Position numbers and translations under genes: made by a program
In this document: in pieces, positions 10,281 to 21,808 of the stretch
How positions within the stretch are numbered: the first letter of the stretch is position 1
Layout of the letters: every line of letters begins with the position of its first letter
NCBI GenBank assembly: GCA_964016875.1
Contig: OZ024730.1
Location: 29,985,295 to 30,049,294, forward strand
Reading direction: 5' to 3'
DNA: 64,000 bases
Source of the DNA: Fallopia convolvulus
Lineage: Eukaryota; Streptophyta; Magnoliopsida; Caryophyllales; Polygonaceae
Notes under the pieces: generated by a model
Told to the model about the DNA's origin: nothing
What the model saw: only the letters and a program-made list of their open reading frames with translations
Database searches by the model: none

Positions 10281-13265
10281 TCATGGCGGGTGAAACACGG
10301 TGAATTGCTCGCCATTGTTGTGCCCATTCCCATTGCCCTCATACCCATAAAACCACCAACGATGGTCTATATAGGCATGGCTCTCCGATCTCGGGCCTCT
10401 CTCATCATACTCCTCCAACGAATGAGATTTCTCCTCCTTACTTGCTCCATCATGTTCCTCTTTTCCTACACCAAAGTTATCCAAAGAATTCCTAGGAGAT
10501 TCTACCAATTCATCTTTCAAGTCACTAAGGCAAATGTAGGAGTCTCCTAAGTCATCTTTCAAATCACTTAAACAAATGTAGGAATCAAAAGTTTGGAAAG
10601 AATTGTGGTCATCACCAACATCAAAAGGATATAAGTAAGGATACTCTTCATTTCTCCTTGGGCTAGCATTGATCCTTGACTCATCTTGTTCCTCAACTTG
10701 CTCCAACAACTCCCTTGCTTGTATTTGTTCTTTAAACCCTTCATCACTTCTCAACACAATGACCTCTCTAGCAACTTCCACTTCTTCTCTTTTTCTCTTG
10801 GCACTCTCTTCAAGTTTGAGGATAGCCAAGGCGTCCGGCTCATTCAAAGCCTTGTTGAAGTGAAAATCGACCTTTTCTTCACCAATCTCAAAGGAAACTT
10901 TGTCGTTTTTGACATCAAACCTTGCCCCCACCGTAGCTAAGAATGGTCTTCCTAAGATTATTGGGACCAAGGGGTCCTCGTGCATGTCCAAGATCACGAA
11001 ATCATCGGGAACAAAGTACTTTCCAACTCGCACCGGCACGTCATCCAATATTCCCTTAGCCTTAATGATGGAACCGTCGGCCATAGTTAGGGACATATCG
11101 GCCGGCTCAATTTCACCTAAATTTGCCCTTCTCCAAATACTAGAGGGCATCACCGAAACACTTGCCCCAAGGTCACATAAGGCTTGGAAGTTTTGAGACC
11201 CCACACCAATAGTGATAGCAAATCGACCGGGATCTCCTAGCTTTTGCGGTAACTCCAAAGTCTTGACCTCATCTTGCATTTCAACTATCGACCTCTTCTT
11301 GCTCAAAATCTCCTTTAAAAACTTGGCATAGGATGGCATCTCGCTCAATGCATCGGTGAACGGGATAGCGATGTTCAAACCTTGCAAGAGTTTGAGGAAC
11401 CTCTTGAACTTGTTCTCAACAACATCTTTCGGCTTCTTTGAGGGATATGGAAGATTTGTTGCACCTTGAATCTTGCTTGGATCAACCTCCTTGGACTTCC
11501 CCACTTCACTTGGAACATTTCCTGGTTGGACCGACATAGGCACCACGTCGGGCCCGATGTCGTGTATCACGGTCCTGGGGCAGAGCTGAGGCAGAGTAGT
11601 CGGATCGACATCTGGGTACGTCGGTCCCGACTCACTCTCAACCTCGGTCCGGGGCAGAGGAGTCGATCTTCCTGCTGGATTGACTTCAGGGAACGTCGGA
11701 CCTGACTTGCTGGGTAAGTCGGTCCGGCTCTCTTCATTCTTCTTAGGCATGTGTGGCTCGGGTAGGTTTCGGCCACTTCTCAATCCAATTGCCCGGACTT
11801 CATTTTGATTGTTTTGAGCTCGGGGGTTCTCCTCGGGTCGGCCCGGAAGTCTCCCATTCTCTCTCGGGGCTTGAGTTGCAATTTGGGCAAATTGATTGTC
11901 GACTTGCCTCCTCCATGCACCAAACTCATTGAATTGGGTCCTCATCTCCTTGAACCCATCCCTCATCTCTTGAGCCAATGATTGTAGCTTATTGAATCCC
12001 GGTGGCCTATATGGTGGTGGTTGCGGCGCCCTTGGCTCGTTTTGGTTGAACTTGTTGTTGTAGCCTTGAGCTTGACCGTTGTTCCACCGGCCATTACCAC
12101 CATTGTTGAAGTTGCCTCTTCCACCGAAATTTCCTCGAACATAGTTTGCCTCCTCAATTTGCTCGGCCAAGCGCACTTGGCTCTGATTCGGACAAACTTG
12201 TGTAGCATGTGCAAAGGATCCACACTCCTCACAAGCTCTAGCATTTTGCTTGTAGTAGTAGACTTGCCTCTTAAGCTTGCTCACTTCACCTTCAAGGAAT
12301 TGGAGCTTCACATCCTTGTCAATGTCTTCTCCCCTTGGATCATATAACTTCCTTGCACCTTCACCTTGAACTTTCACCTCTTTGCTAGCTTGACTCACCC
12401 CATACATGGCCTCATAATCGGATAGCTTGTCAAGTAGCTCCCAAGCTTGATCCGGTGTCAAGTCTATGAACCCACAATCGGTGTGGAGATTGAGCTTGTC
12501 CTTCGTTGCCGGATTGATGCCTTGGAAAAAGATGTCTTAGAGCACATATGGTTGTTGGCCATGAGTAGGACATTGGCGCAACATCTCCTTGAAACGGTCC
12601 CATGCTTCGAAGAGAGGCTCATTCGGACCTTGTTCAAAGCTTGCAATTTTCCTTCTTAGCTCGGTTGTCTTTGAGGGCGGGAAGAACTTCATCAAGAAAG
12701 CATCATAGAGTGCCTTCCAAGCTGTGATTGACCTAGGGGCTTGGCTCTCGAGCCAATGTGTGGCCTTGCCCCCAAGTGACCACTTGAACGCCTTTAGAAG
12801 CACATACTCCAACGTCTCCTCGTCGGTAGAGATCGTCTCACACATGTCCACAAAGCGTTTGATGTGCTCTATGGGACACTCATGTGGACGGCCCTCGAAT
12901 TGATCACGCTTGATGAGAGAGATGAATTGCGTCTTGATCTCAAAATTCTTGGCAACCTCGGGAAGCACAATAACCGGTTCGGGTACCCTCAACTCCGGAT
13001 GCATGTATTGACGTGCATTCCGGGGTAGAGCGTTGAGTTGAGCCTCGGCCCTCATCCGTTGCTCCCGTTCTCTTCTTGCCACCGCCTCTTGATTGTCCTT
13101 CACAAGTTGCAATCTAGCCATTTCGGCCCTAAGTCGAGCCAACTCCTCTTCACCATGGAGAGCTTGATTCTCCATCCTTTTCCTTCTTCGGGCTTTTTTT
13201 AGAATACTCTCCGGATCACTCACAAACTCAAGCTCAAGTGTTCCTCGGGAGGAACGAGCTCGCAT
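10281..13265 (-). pseudogene. Gag-protease of element A, one in-frame stop
   Basis: A single frame of about 995 codons encodes the coat protein and protease of the element. The start at 13265 (MRARSSRG) was chosen over 13313 because the upstream residues look non-coding. A coiled-coil-like stretch (residues about 30-70) is followed by the retrotransposon gag domain (RDQFEGRPHECP...WLESQAPRSI...MKFFPPSKT), then a CX2CX4HX4C zinc knuckle (CEECGSFAHATQVC). A Pro-rich linker carrying repeated SGPTFP/SGPTYP peptides comes next. The aspartic protease core follows (CDLGASVSVMP, then VPIILGRPFLATVGA). The only lesion seen is TAA at 12537-12539 within YVL-stop-DIFFQGI, where element B has a Gln codon. 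Reverse transcriptase does not follow. Confidence 0.9.
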
Positions 13266-13393
13266 ATACCTACGAAACAAAGACACAAACCAAAACAAAT
13301 CAAAAACAAACAAAGGGTTTGGGCTATTCTCTCACCCAAATCACTACCAAAACACAAGAAACTCACCAAATTGGCACTCAATGCACTTAGAAT

Positions 13394-13411
13394 TCCCCGG
13401 CAACGGCGCCA
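13394..13411 (-). promoter_or_regulatory. Primer-binding site, tRNA-Asp
   Basis: Read on the - strand it is TGGCGCCGTTGCCGGGGA, complementary to the 3' end (with CCA) of plant tRNA-Asp. This is the primer known for the Athila lineage. Six bases separate it from the LTR. Confidence 0.92.
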
Positions 13412-13417
13412 ATCTTT

Positions 13418-14834
13418 TGATCGCATGCGAATGCGAGTGTCTAGAGATACAATTTATAACCCGACCCCGTTGTAGCACGTGGTGGGTGTCGAACGCTCGG
13501 GAAATCTACTCATTGAGGTGCCTAAACACTAGAAAGCTGGAAAGGAGAACTTAAAACAAAGGAAAACAAAGAGAACAGTCGGGACCGATACAAGTGTCAC
13601 GTCGGGCCCGATGTTGGCGACGAAGAGGGAAGTCGGGACCGACGTAGAGCAAGTCGGGCCCGATGTAGCTGGGTTTTGTCGAACTCAAAGATTGAAAGTA
13701 GATCTTGGGCTTTTGGGTTCCTTCTCTAGTAGATTAAGGCTTTTCCACCCCAATTCAAGCAATAAGTGATTATCGGAATAGGATCGAGTGCTTTCACCCT
13801 CGTTCCAACCACTTCTACACATCGATCATTGGGGAAATCCCCTTCGAAGCAAGGTCTTGAGATGGACAAATGTTCACTTTCGCTACTTTGCCAATCACAA
13901 GCCTTGATTCCTTACTTTCATAAGGAATTGTAGTTCTATGTAGAGTGGGTTCCTAGATCAAGCACTCAAGGCTTATGGAATTGGGATTTCTAGCCCAACC
14001 TAGCTAGAGTTTTCCCCCATAACCCAAGATCAAGGAGATCTACTCCATATGGCAAACAAAGAAAGCAAACAAATCACAAAGCAAAGCAATCAACATCATC
14101 AATCTCAAACCAAAGCCAAATTTCATTCACAAATCAAAAGCAATCCACAAAATCAAAACCAAGGTTTCCAAATCCACAAAATCAAAACAAGTCAAAGCTA
14201 ATCTATCAACCAAACCTATCAAATCTCCTAGCAATCCCCTCTCCTTGGCCGATTCCCTCTCTTATCCTTCTCCTCTCCTTCCTCCTTGCTCTCCAAGTAT
14301 CCTCTTGAGAGTTTTTGAGGGTTGGTCCCCCCTTGGTGTGTGGGAACCTCCTCCAATTAGAAGATAAGAGAGCCTTTATAGATGAGGGGCAAAAGTGGTA
14401 GTTTACAATTTCGTGCCTTAGAGCCCAATCCACCAAGTGACCGACTCGGACCGACAAGGAGCACCTCGGGCCCGACTTACTGGGCAAGTCTGTCCGAGGT
14501 CGAAAACTTCATCTCGGGTTCGGCGTTGGTTCTAACTCGATCCGGACCTCGTTCCACCTTCTTCTTGTTGGCTTTTCTCTTGTTCTTCTTCATGGCTTGC
14601 TCCTCTCTTTCCCTCTTGAGCTCGGGCCTTGCTCCATGTTCTTATTCTCCTTCAAAAAGACCCTTGATCCATGCCAAAACACCTACAAAACACATAAAAC
14701 ACGCATAGTCTCCGAATCTCATAGAAACACGGGAACTAAGCTAAAAAGGGACAAAACACACAAGAAAAGGGGAAAAAGAAACATATTTACAAAGGGAATC
14801 ATATATAAAAACACCACCAAATAAAGAGACATCA
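13418..14834 (-). repeat. Right (5') LTR of element A, 1417 bp
   Basis: TG...CA ends are present and it lies next to the primer-binding site. Reading frames inside it, such as the 93-codon frame at 14206-14487, have no independent support as genes. Confidence 0.93.
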
Positions 14835-16395
14835 GTTATTTTCCGAACGGAAAAGATGCCAGAGGAGTGGAGACTTAGTAGCCTGATGCCTTTGTACAAG
14901 AACAACTACATGGGTATTAAGCTCCTCACTCATACTATGAAAATTTGGGAAAAGGTGATCGAGTCTAGGTTGAGGAGGACAGTCAGTGTGTCAGAGAACC
15001 AATTTGGTTTTATGCCAGGGCAATCATCGATGGAGGCCATCCACCTGATTAGAAGACTGGTAGAAGCCTACAAAGAGAGGAGGAAAAACTTGCATATGGT
15101 CTTTATTGATCTAGAATAGGCCTATGAAAGAGTGCCAAGGGAGTTGATGTGGAGGTGTTTGGAAGCTAGAGAAGTTTGTAGGACGTATTTTAGAATCCTA
15201 CAAGACATGTACAAGGGCTCGTTGACAAGTGTGTATACCCTAGGGGGTAACAAGAAGTACTTTCAGGTGGGGGTCGGCTTGCACCAAGGGTCGGCCCAGC
15301 GCTCTTTTCTGTTTGTTGTCGTCCTTGACGTTCTGACAAAGGAAATCCAAGAAGAGATATCATGGTGTATGTTGTTCGCCGACGACATTGTGCTGGTGGA
15401 TGAGACGAGGGAGGGAGTAAATAGAAAACTAGAGACCTGGAGAGAGAAACTTGATTCAAAGGGTTTTATGCTAAGTCGGACCAAGACAAAATATGTAGAG
15501 TTTAAGTTCAGCCAGGGAGAGGATACAGAAGAGGAATTACGCTTGGGAGGAGATGTCATAGCTAAAAAGGAGATGTTCAGATTTCTAGGTTCAGTAGTGT
15601 AGAGTGATAGGAGCGTTGAAGAGGATATTAGAAACCGAATCCAGCAAGGATGGTAGGAGTGGAGGGGCGCGTCTGGTGTGCTATGTGAAAAGAAGGTACC
15701 ACTAAGATTAAAGGGCAAGTTCTATAAAACTGTGATTAGACCCGCGATTCTATATGGCGCTGAGTGTTGGCCGACTACAAAGGCGCAAGAGCAGAAGTTG
15801 ATGGTAGCAGAGATGAGAATGTTAAGGTGGATGTGTGGACACACGAGATTAGACAAGATTAGGAATGAGACAATTCGGAGTAAGGTAGGAGTTGCCAGTT
15901 TAGGGGAGAAGCTCCGAGAATCGAGGCTTATATGGTTTGGGCACATATAAAGGAGATTGCCAGATGCCCCGATCAGGAGGATCGAAAGTCTGGTATGTGG
16001 CGAGTTTCGCAGGGAGAGGGGTAGGCCGAAGAAGAGTTGGAAGGAAGTCATAAAGCAAGACCTTACAACTCTAGCAATTACAGAAGAGGTGGCCTTGGAC
16101 AGAGATCTATTGGCGAGAAAATTACAGTGGTGGAGCGATAGGAGGAAGACCCTAAAGGAAGACCCGCCTTCGAGGGAGTACACTTTTTCCCTCTTTGCCT
16201 TTTGTTTTGAGTTTTTCCTTTTGCCACCTTTTGGTTTGTGTGCGTGTCTAGTTTTTGTTTTACCCCATTCCCTGCCCTTCTTGGTTTTTTCCCTATCTTA
16301 CGCATTTCCCCTTTTAGCATTGGGCCCGCCAAAATACCCTCTTGACTTTCCGTTTGGGGTAAGGAAGCATACATCTCGACCCCCCAGATCCCGCT
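14835..16395 (+). pseudogene. RTE LINE ORF, reverse transcriptase and C-terminal part
   Basis: This piece continues the RT domain directly after the GTTAT duplication. Seen in order are MPEEWRLSSLMPLYKNN, GIKLLTHTMKIWEKVIE, ENQFGFMPGQSSMEAI, the palm motif with D in VFIDLE, GLHQGSA and the catalytic FADDI at about 15370. A C-terminal region follows with RPAILYGAECW, MRMLRWMCGHTRLDKI and GRPKKSWKEV. In-frame stops interrupt it at 15117-15119, 15600-15602 and 15948-15950, with another near 15652. About eight residues are missing after LYKNN compared with the usual spacing. The catalytic Asp pair is still readable but the gene is dead. Confidence 0.85.
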
Positions 16396-16419
16396 CATTA
16401 CGAGATCCATCTAGGTAGA

Positions 16420-16420
<1 letters not shown>

Positions 16421-16450
<30 letters not shown>
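16421..16450. repeat. (GTT)10 tail of the RTE LINE
   Basis: Ten perfect GTT triplets end the LINE, and LTR sequence of element B follows at once. Confidence 0.85.
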
Positions 16451-17027
16451 ATGTTTTCAATTATGATTAGTGAGTAGTCTTCTCTCTCTAAGGTTGGGGT
16501 TAAACCCAACAATGGTTGTGCATGCTTGTTTATGATCATGTCTTGATTGTTTTTATTGCATGAATCTATTCTCTTGCTCTTTAATCCTTGAAAACGAAAA
16601 TTGATAGGAATTTCTCATTCATAGTTGAAGCGAAAGCAGAAACCTTGAATCAGAATAGTCAATTTAGGATTTTGAAGCGAAATCGGATCTATCCTAATTG
16701 AAGTAAAAAGAGATTAGATAGTAAGTTTGTTGATTGAACAAAAGTTGATTTATTTACTTGCTTAGGTTGACGAAAGTTGAAATTATTATGTGATAAAAGC
16801 ATGATCTATGTGTTTCATTAGCGTTTGGCATTCATGGTTGTTGCTGTGGTGATACCTTTACCTTAGATTTTCTCTCTTACTTGTTAAAAACGCTTGCTTT
16901 GTTTAACTGCTTGCGTGATAAGTTACAAAACTTGATAATGACTATCTCCCGTGGACGAACCTGACTCCCTTGTACTCAGCGGGGTCTTGATTATAAATTT
17001 ATTTGTTGTCAACAAACCCTCTCAACA
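16446..17027 (+). repeat. 5' LTR of element B, 3' half only
   Basis: It matches 22500-23079 closely, ending CTCTCAACA three bases before the primer site. About 690 bp of the front end, present in the 3' LTR, are absent. Confidence 0.88.
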
Positions 17028-17030
17028 AAT

Positions 17031-17048
17031 TAGCGCCATTGTCGGGGA
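17031..17048 (+). promoter_or_regulatory. Primer-binding site of element B, decayed tRNA-Asp type
   Basis: TAGCGCCATTGTCGGGGA differs from the element A site at three positions, all transitions of the G-to-A or C-to-T kind. Confidence 0.82.
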
Positions 17049-17142
17049 AGCAACATTGCTTGTTTGATTACTCGTGGGTCTGGGAATAGCCCGACCCCTT
17101 TTTGTTTTTAATTTTGTTTTCTTTTTTCTGTTTTCTTGTCTT

Positions 17143-19640
17143 ATGCCAGCAGGACGTCACAGGCTCGAGTTTGATAACACTGGTTATTATTCTGAACCTG
17201 AACCCACCCTCCACCGTAGAAGAAGAGGAAACCAAGCTATGGCGATGAATCTTGAAGAGATGGCACAACAGATGGCTGCGCTCCAGAGGCAGCTCGATGC
17301 CACACAACTGGAAAAAACCGCTCTACAGGAGCAACTCAATGCCTATTCAAGGAATGCTAAACAGTATATGCATCCAGAACTGAGGGTGATAGAGTCCGCA
17401 ATTGTCCTTCCGGAGATAGAGAAGACTTTTGAGATTAAGTCGCAAATTATATCCTTAGTGCCCTATGGAACAAATTAAATTTAAATTTTTCTTGATTTAT
17501 GTGACACTATTGCTGCTGAAGGTGTCTCTCTAGAATATGTTATGTTAAAAGCTTTCAGGTGGTCTCTTACAGGAAAGGCTTTGAGCTGGTTGGAGAGCCT
17601 ACCTCCTAAGTCTATCAAGACTTGGAACGCTTTGTATGATCAATTTTTGACAAAGTTCTTCCCACCTGCTAAGACAACGGAGTTGAGAAAACGAATCACC
17701 TCCTACCACCAGCTTCCTAGCGAGACCTTTGTGGAGACGTGGGAGAGATTCAAGGAGATGCTCAGATAGTGCCCCACTCATGGGCAACCACCATATGTGC
17801 TCCAAGAAATCTTCTTTCAGGGGATTAATGCTGAAACGAAGAACCGCATCAACATGCACACTGCTTGAGGTTTTATTGAGATGGATCCCAACGTTGCATG
17901 GGAGTTGCTGGACAAACTAACCAATTGTGATGCTATGTATGGGACCTAGCAGCCACCTCAGTCACAAAAACTTCTCTACATTCCAAATAAAGACGAAGTT
18001 GATCCCGAAGTCAAAAATCAATTTTTATAGGATGAGACCAACCACCTGAAGAAACATGTAAGTTTTTTGAAAACCTCTCAACCTTGTCAAGAATGCTGCT
18101 CTCAAAGCCATAGTACTTCTCCTTGCACTAACATTGAGCAGGTAAGAGCCCTTGATACATACGCTGAAATAAATTATAAGAGAGGACAGTACAAAACCTC
18201 CTGCTAATTATGATAGACCAAACAATTATCCGACTTGGGAAAATCAAAAGCCACCATATAGACCTCCAGGCTATCAAGAGCCACCATCTTGGGTGCAAGG
18301 ACATCATGAAGGGATCAATGGAGTGAAGAATGAAATTAATGGAGTACAAGCTAACCTCAATAATCAAATGAAAAGGTGGGGAGAGTTCGAGAAATGGAAG
18401 AAGAACGTTGACTCACAACAAGGGAACCTAACTGCTCAAATTCAAAGACCTCAAGGGCAACTCCTGGGCCGTCCCGACGAGAACCCAAGACGACAAATAG
18501 CAACCGTGCACCTCCGGAGCGGAAAGACACTACCAGGTCGTGCTGAGGCCAAGGAGAAAGACCCCGGTACCGAAGAAACTGCTCCGGCCAAGATCGATAA
18601 CGCGCCAAAAAGGGTCATTACCGAGCCTAACACCCTCGGTACCGATGCTCCAAAGCTCGTTGTCGACTCCTTTAATCCCAGGCTTGATATCGACCCCACC
18701 AGGGTCGGTACCAAACCTTCTACAGTACCAATCGACCCTCTTATCGATTCGGTAGGGCCTCGATCCGGGTTTCTCTCTACTCCAAGTCCGTCAAAAACTC
18801 TTCCTTTCCCCGATTAAGAAGTCTAATGATGTTACGGAAGGAAAGTTTAGACGGTTTGTTAAAATTCTTCAAGGGTTAAATATTTCAATTCCATTTATTG
18901 AAGCCCTTAATGAAATGCCTGCCTACACTAAATTTTTAAAAGAGATTTTGAGCAGGAAAAGATCTATCTTAGAGCTGTCAAGTGAAGTCCGATCTATAAA
19001 GCTCCTAGAGAAACTCGGTGATCCAGGTAAGTTTGTAATTTCAATTGGTATTGGAACTCACTGTTTTAAAGCTCTATGTGATCTAGGTGTCAGTGCAAGT
19101 CTCTTACCATTATCTATTTGGACCAAAGCTAACATGGGACCACTAGAGCCTGTCGATATGAATCTCTACATGGTGGACGGATCTTCTGTAAAAGCAATTG
19201 GAGTCATTGATGATGTCCCTGTCCAAGTTGGAAAATTCTTTGTCCCAAACGACTTCATTGTTCTAGATATGCCTGAAGACCCTGTGGTACCAATCATTCT
19301 TGGAAGATTGTTCTTAGCCATTGCAGGAGCAGTGTAGATGTCAGAAAAGGACTTCTCACATTTGATATTGGAGAAGAGAAGGTCGAATTTCATTTCAATT
19401 CGCCCGTAAGTGAAGTGGCTAGTTGTAGTACTAAGGAGCCTACCGACCCACTATGGCTCGGTAACGACCCTTATCTAAAGGAAAACAAGGTGGGAGGTGG
19501 ATCCAAGCACGACATCGAGCCACTTCCAGATCCAGCAGGGTCGTTAACGACCCACATAGGGTCGGTAACGACCCTTGTTCCCTCGGTAACGACCCACATA
19601 GGCTCGGTAACGAGCCCTTATCAGCTAGATTAAGGTAAGT
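17143..19640 (+). pseudogene. Gag-protease of element B, broken
   Basis: It follows the element A protein in order: MPAGRHRLEFDNTGYY, NAKQYMHPELRVIESAIVLP, LKAFRWSLTGKALSWLESL, TKFFPPAKTTELRKR, a CX2CX4HX4C knuckle (CQECCSQSHSTSPC), a linker, then the protease region (LGDPGKFVISIG, CDLGVSASLLP, VPIILGRLF). Lesions include a shrunken stretch with TAA stops at 17476-17484, TAG at 17767-17769, more stops at 17866-18030, and at least two frame changes before the protease. The protease motif has GVSAS where A has GASVS. No product can be expected. Confidence 0.85.
19446..19617 (+). repeat. Array of TCGGTAACGA-type decamers in element B
   Basis: Six copies of a TCGGTAACGACC-like motif (one is TCGTTAACGACC and the last ends CGAGCC) lie within 180 bp at irregular spacing. 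Two of the four shortest spacers contain ACATAGG. It sits in the tail of the gag-pro frame. Confidence 0.8.
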
Positions 19641-19943
19641 CTTCTTTTTCTGAGTTGATTGATTCTTGTCATGATCCCTTCTCCTATCCTTGTTCTATGT
19701 TAAATCCTAATGTTAGTTCTGTGAAGGAGTCAAAACCTCCTTGGTTTTCGGATTTTACTAACCCTATTGTAGGATTACCAAGCATTCTTATTGTTGATAG
19801 AGGGCCAAATATCTTGGAGAGAAGCTTTAATGCTTTTTCATCTAAGTATGGGGTCTCTCTTGATCCCGACAAATCTGGATGGAAACCGCCCTGATTAAGC
19901 CAAGTTAAGTTCGTCGGGCTAGTGACGTTAAAAATAGCGCTTA

Positions 19944-19957
19944 CGGGAGGCAACCCG
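19944..19957 (+). other. Hairpin after gag-protease of element B
   Basis: CGGGAGGCAACCCG has the same loop as the element A hairpin and stands the same distance from the end of the frame. Confidence 0.72.
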
Positions 19958-20334
19958 CTTTCGTTTTTAGTTTTTGTTTTTGTTTTAGTTTTTGCTTTCT
20001 TAGTTCTTTTTGCTAGCTTTCTTTTGACTTGTTTTTAGGTTAGATTAGTATAGTAGGATAGAAGTTTTTCTAAAGTAACTCAGGTACAAGAAGAAGAAGT
20101 GCTAAACAGAAGATTCAAGACACTCGGTACAAATACAACAACAAAGGAAATTGGTGTACAACAAGTTCGTTACAGACCTTCACAGATCGGTATCGACCTC
20201 TACAGAATCGAGAAAATTCAAAACTCCTCAAATGAGCAATGGTTTCAAGCAGCTTCAGTTTTATTTTGTGAGTTACCTTTTCTTTTTCTCTTTATTTTTA
20301 TGTCTTTGTTTTAAACAGTGAGGACATTGTTTGG

Positions 20335-20353
20335 TTTAAGTATGGGGTGGGGG
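20335..20353 (+). promoter_or_regulatory. Internal polypurine-like module of element B
   Basis: TTTAAGTATGGGGTGGGGG, preceded by GAGGACATTG, copies the layout of the main tract about 1.46 kb upstream of the 3' LTR. Confidence 0.65.
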
Positions 20354-21400
20354 AAAAGGAAACTCAATTTTGTGTCAGTTTTTGTTTCTTAGTTTTTGTT
20401 TTTGTGTTTTTAGGATTGATAATATTCCACTTAGATGCCCTATGATATGCTTCAACTTCGTTGATCATGTAATTTCCATAGCATGTTTGGATAGCTTTGC
20501 CTAAATCATGTTGAAATTTTGTTTTTATGTGGATATTTAGCATGTGATGAAATTGAGCACATATGATCTTAAATAGAAGTGACTGAAATCCAACAAAAAT
20601 TGCTACCTTGTGAGTTATTTTTGGCCTTATAGGGAGAACATTAAAAATCCCTCTTCCTTTCTTGTGTGATTTACACTCCTTATGCATATTATCTCATGTC
20701 ATTGATATAGTTATCTATTACTTGAGACCTATATGAGATATTAGTTCATTGCATGTGAAATGATATGATAGAGAACTTATTTTCATGAGCCCTATTAATC
20801 CATATCCACCCTTACATTATCCTCTTTTTGAAGCCAATTTGAGCCTTATAGCCTTTTATTTTTAGCTCCACAAAATTATTCCCTAGCCAATGCAGCTTAA
20901 CCCTATCCGGGGATTAGGACTTAGTGTTGGTTATGATGGTTTTGTTGAGTGAGTTGTTTGGTTCAAGTGTGGGGTAATATTGGATTGGGCGTCTGAAGAT
21001 CTTGCACTTTGTTACGTAAAAGGAGTTTGGTTCCCTGAATGCTCTTACAAAAGAAGAGGAAAGTAAAGAAGAAAAGGGGAAAAACAAGAAAATGCAGAAT
21101 CGTTACCGACCTAGTAGGTTCGGTACCGAGCTTCCCAACAAAAAAATCAAGAAAAATCAGAAGGGATGAAAAAGCAAGAAAAGGAGTTGCAAAGTGCAAG
21201 TGTGCATGAGCGAAATTTCCTAAGTGTTTGTAAGCAAGATTAGTTGGGATAAAGGGGTTAAAGAGTAGAGTTTGTGCATAATGATAAGTGAGTTTGGTAT
21301 GTTGTTTTATGAGAGTTTTTGGACGTGAGAGTTTTTAGGAGTCTTTATTCCTGGATATTATTAGCACCACATAGCCAAACGCCTTATTTGTCATTACCAA

Positions 21401-21427
21401 GCCCCATTACAACCCGGCCGAATGGAA
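21401..21427 (+). other. 27-nt block conserved between elements A and B, copy in B
   Basis: Identical base for base to the - strand of 5803-5829, in a region where the two elements otherwise differ. Confidence 0.85.
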
Positions 21428-21792
21428 ACTTCTATGAAGTTTTTCATTGAGACTAAGTTCTCTTGATGATTTTTGCATATTTTGACATCTCAGTGGAGAG
21501 TTTGGTGATATAAGTAACAAGGACTATGTTGATTTTTGCATATAAGATTGAGTTGAGAGATGAATTTATAAGCCCAAACACTTGAGATTTGATAGAAACA
21601 CATTATCCTTGTGAGGTTGGTTTTTTAGTTACTTTTGCTTGAGGTTGCTCATATATGTGTGATGATGTTAGATTCACTTGTCTATCTATTTCTACTTGTG
21701 CTTTGATGTTGCTTTTTGATGAGGGAATTGACTTATATATGTGTTGATGGTTTTGATTGATGTCTTGTTGATTGATTGAGGACAAGCAAGTC

Positions 21793-21808
21793 TAAGTATG
21801 GGGTATTT
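21793..21808 (+). promoter_or_regulatory. Polypurine tract of element B
   Basis: TAAGTATGGGGTATTT, preceded by GAGGACAAGCAAG as in element A, lies immediately before the LTR start. Confidence 0.8.

Larger units (their letters stand above)
4079..14834 (-). mobile_element. Athila-type Gypsy element A, complete ends, no reverse transcriptase
   Basis: The element starts TGATC and ends ACATCA (TG...CA), and GTTAT flanks it on both sides. It reads on the - strand: right LTR 13418-14834, tRNA-Asp primer site, gag-protease, a long spacer, an ATHILA-type ORF, non-coding sequence, polypurine tract, left LTR 4079-5428. No reverse transcriptase, RNase H or integrase motif was found anywhere between the LTRs, so it is non-autonomous as it stands. 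It would need those enzymes from an autonomous Athila element. The two LTRs differ by scattered substitutions and a 67-bp deletion in the left one. Confidence 0.93.
3249..16450 (+). mobile_element. RTE-type LINE, split by Athila-type element A
   Basis: The two parts, 3249-4078 and 14835-16450, are colinear pieces of one RTE-clade LINE. They are separated by element A, which is flanked by GTTAT at 4074-4078 and 14835-14839. The 3' end is a (GTT)10 tract at 16421-16450, as expected for RTE elements, which end in short simple repeats rather than poly(A). The 5' part with the endonuclease is missing because the hAT element and the window edge come first. The LINE itself seems to have landed in the left LTR of element B, whose homology starts right after the GTT tail. 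Confidence 0.82.
19655..21792 (+). other. Tail of gag-pro and non-coding 3' region of element B
   Basis: The frame at 19655-19894 is probably the eroded end of the gag-pro polyprotein, since the shared hairpin follows 50 nt later at 19944-19957. After that I see no gene. Landmarks are the internal polypurine-like module (20335-20353), decamers near 20124, 20188 and 21103-21133, and the 27-nt block at 21401-21427. Confidence 0.7.

Noticed and set aside
13394..13411. tRNA-Asp gene fragment
   Set aside because: Only the 18 nt complementary to the tRNA 3' end are present, at the position of a retroelement primer site.
19446..19617. CRISPR-like spaced repeats
   Set aside because: Units are only about 12 bp, spacing is irregular and the DNA is plant retroelement sequence.
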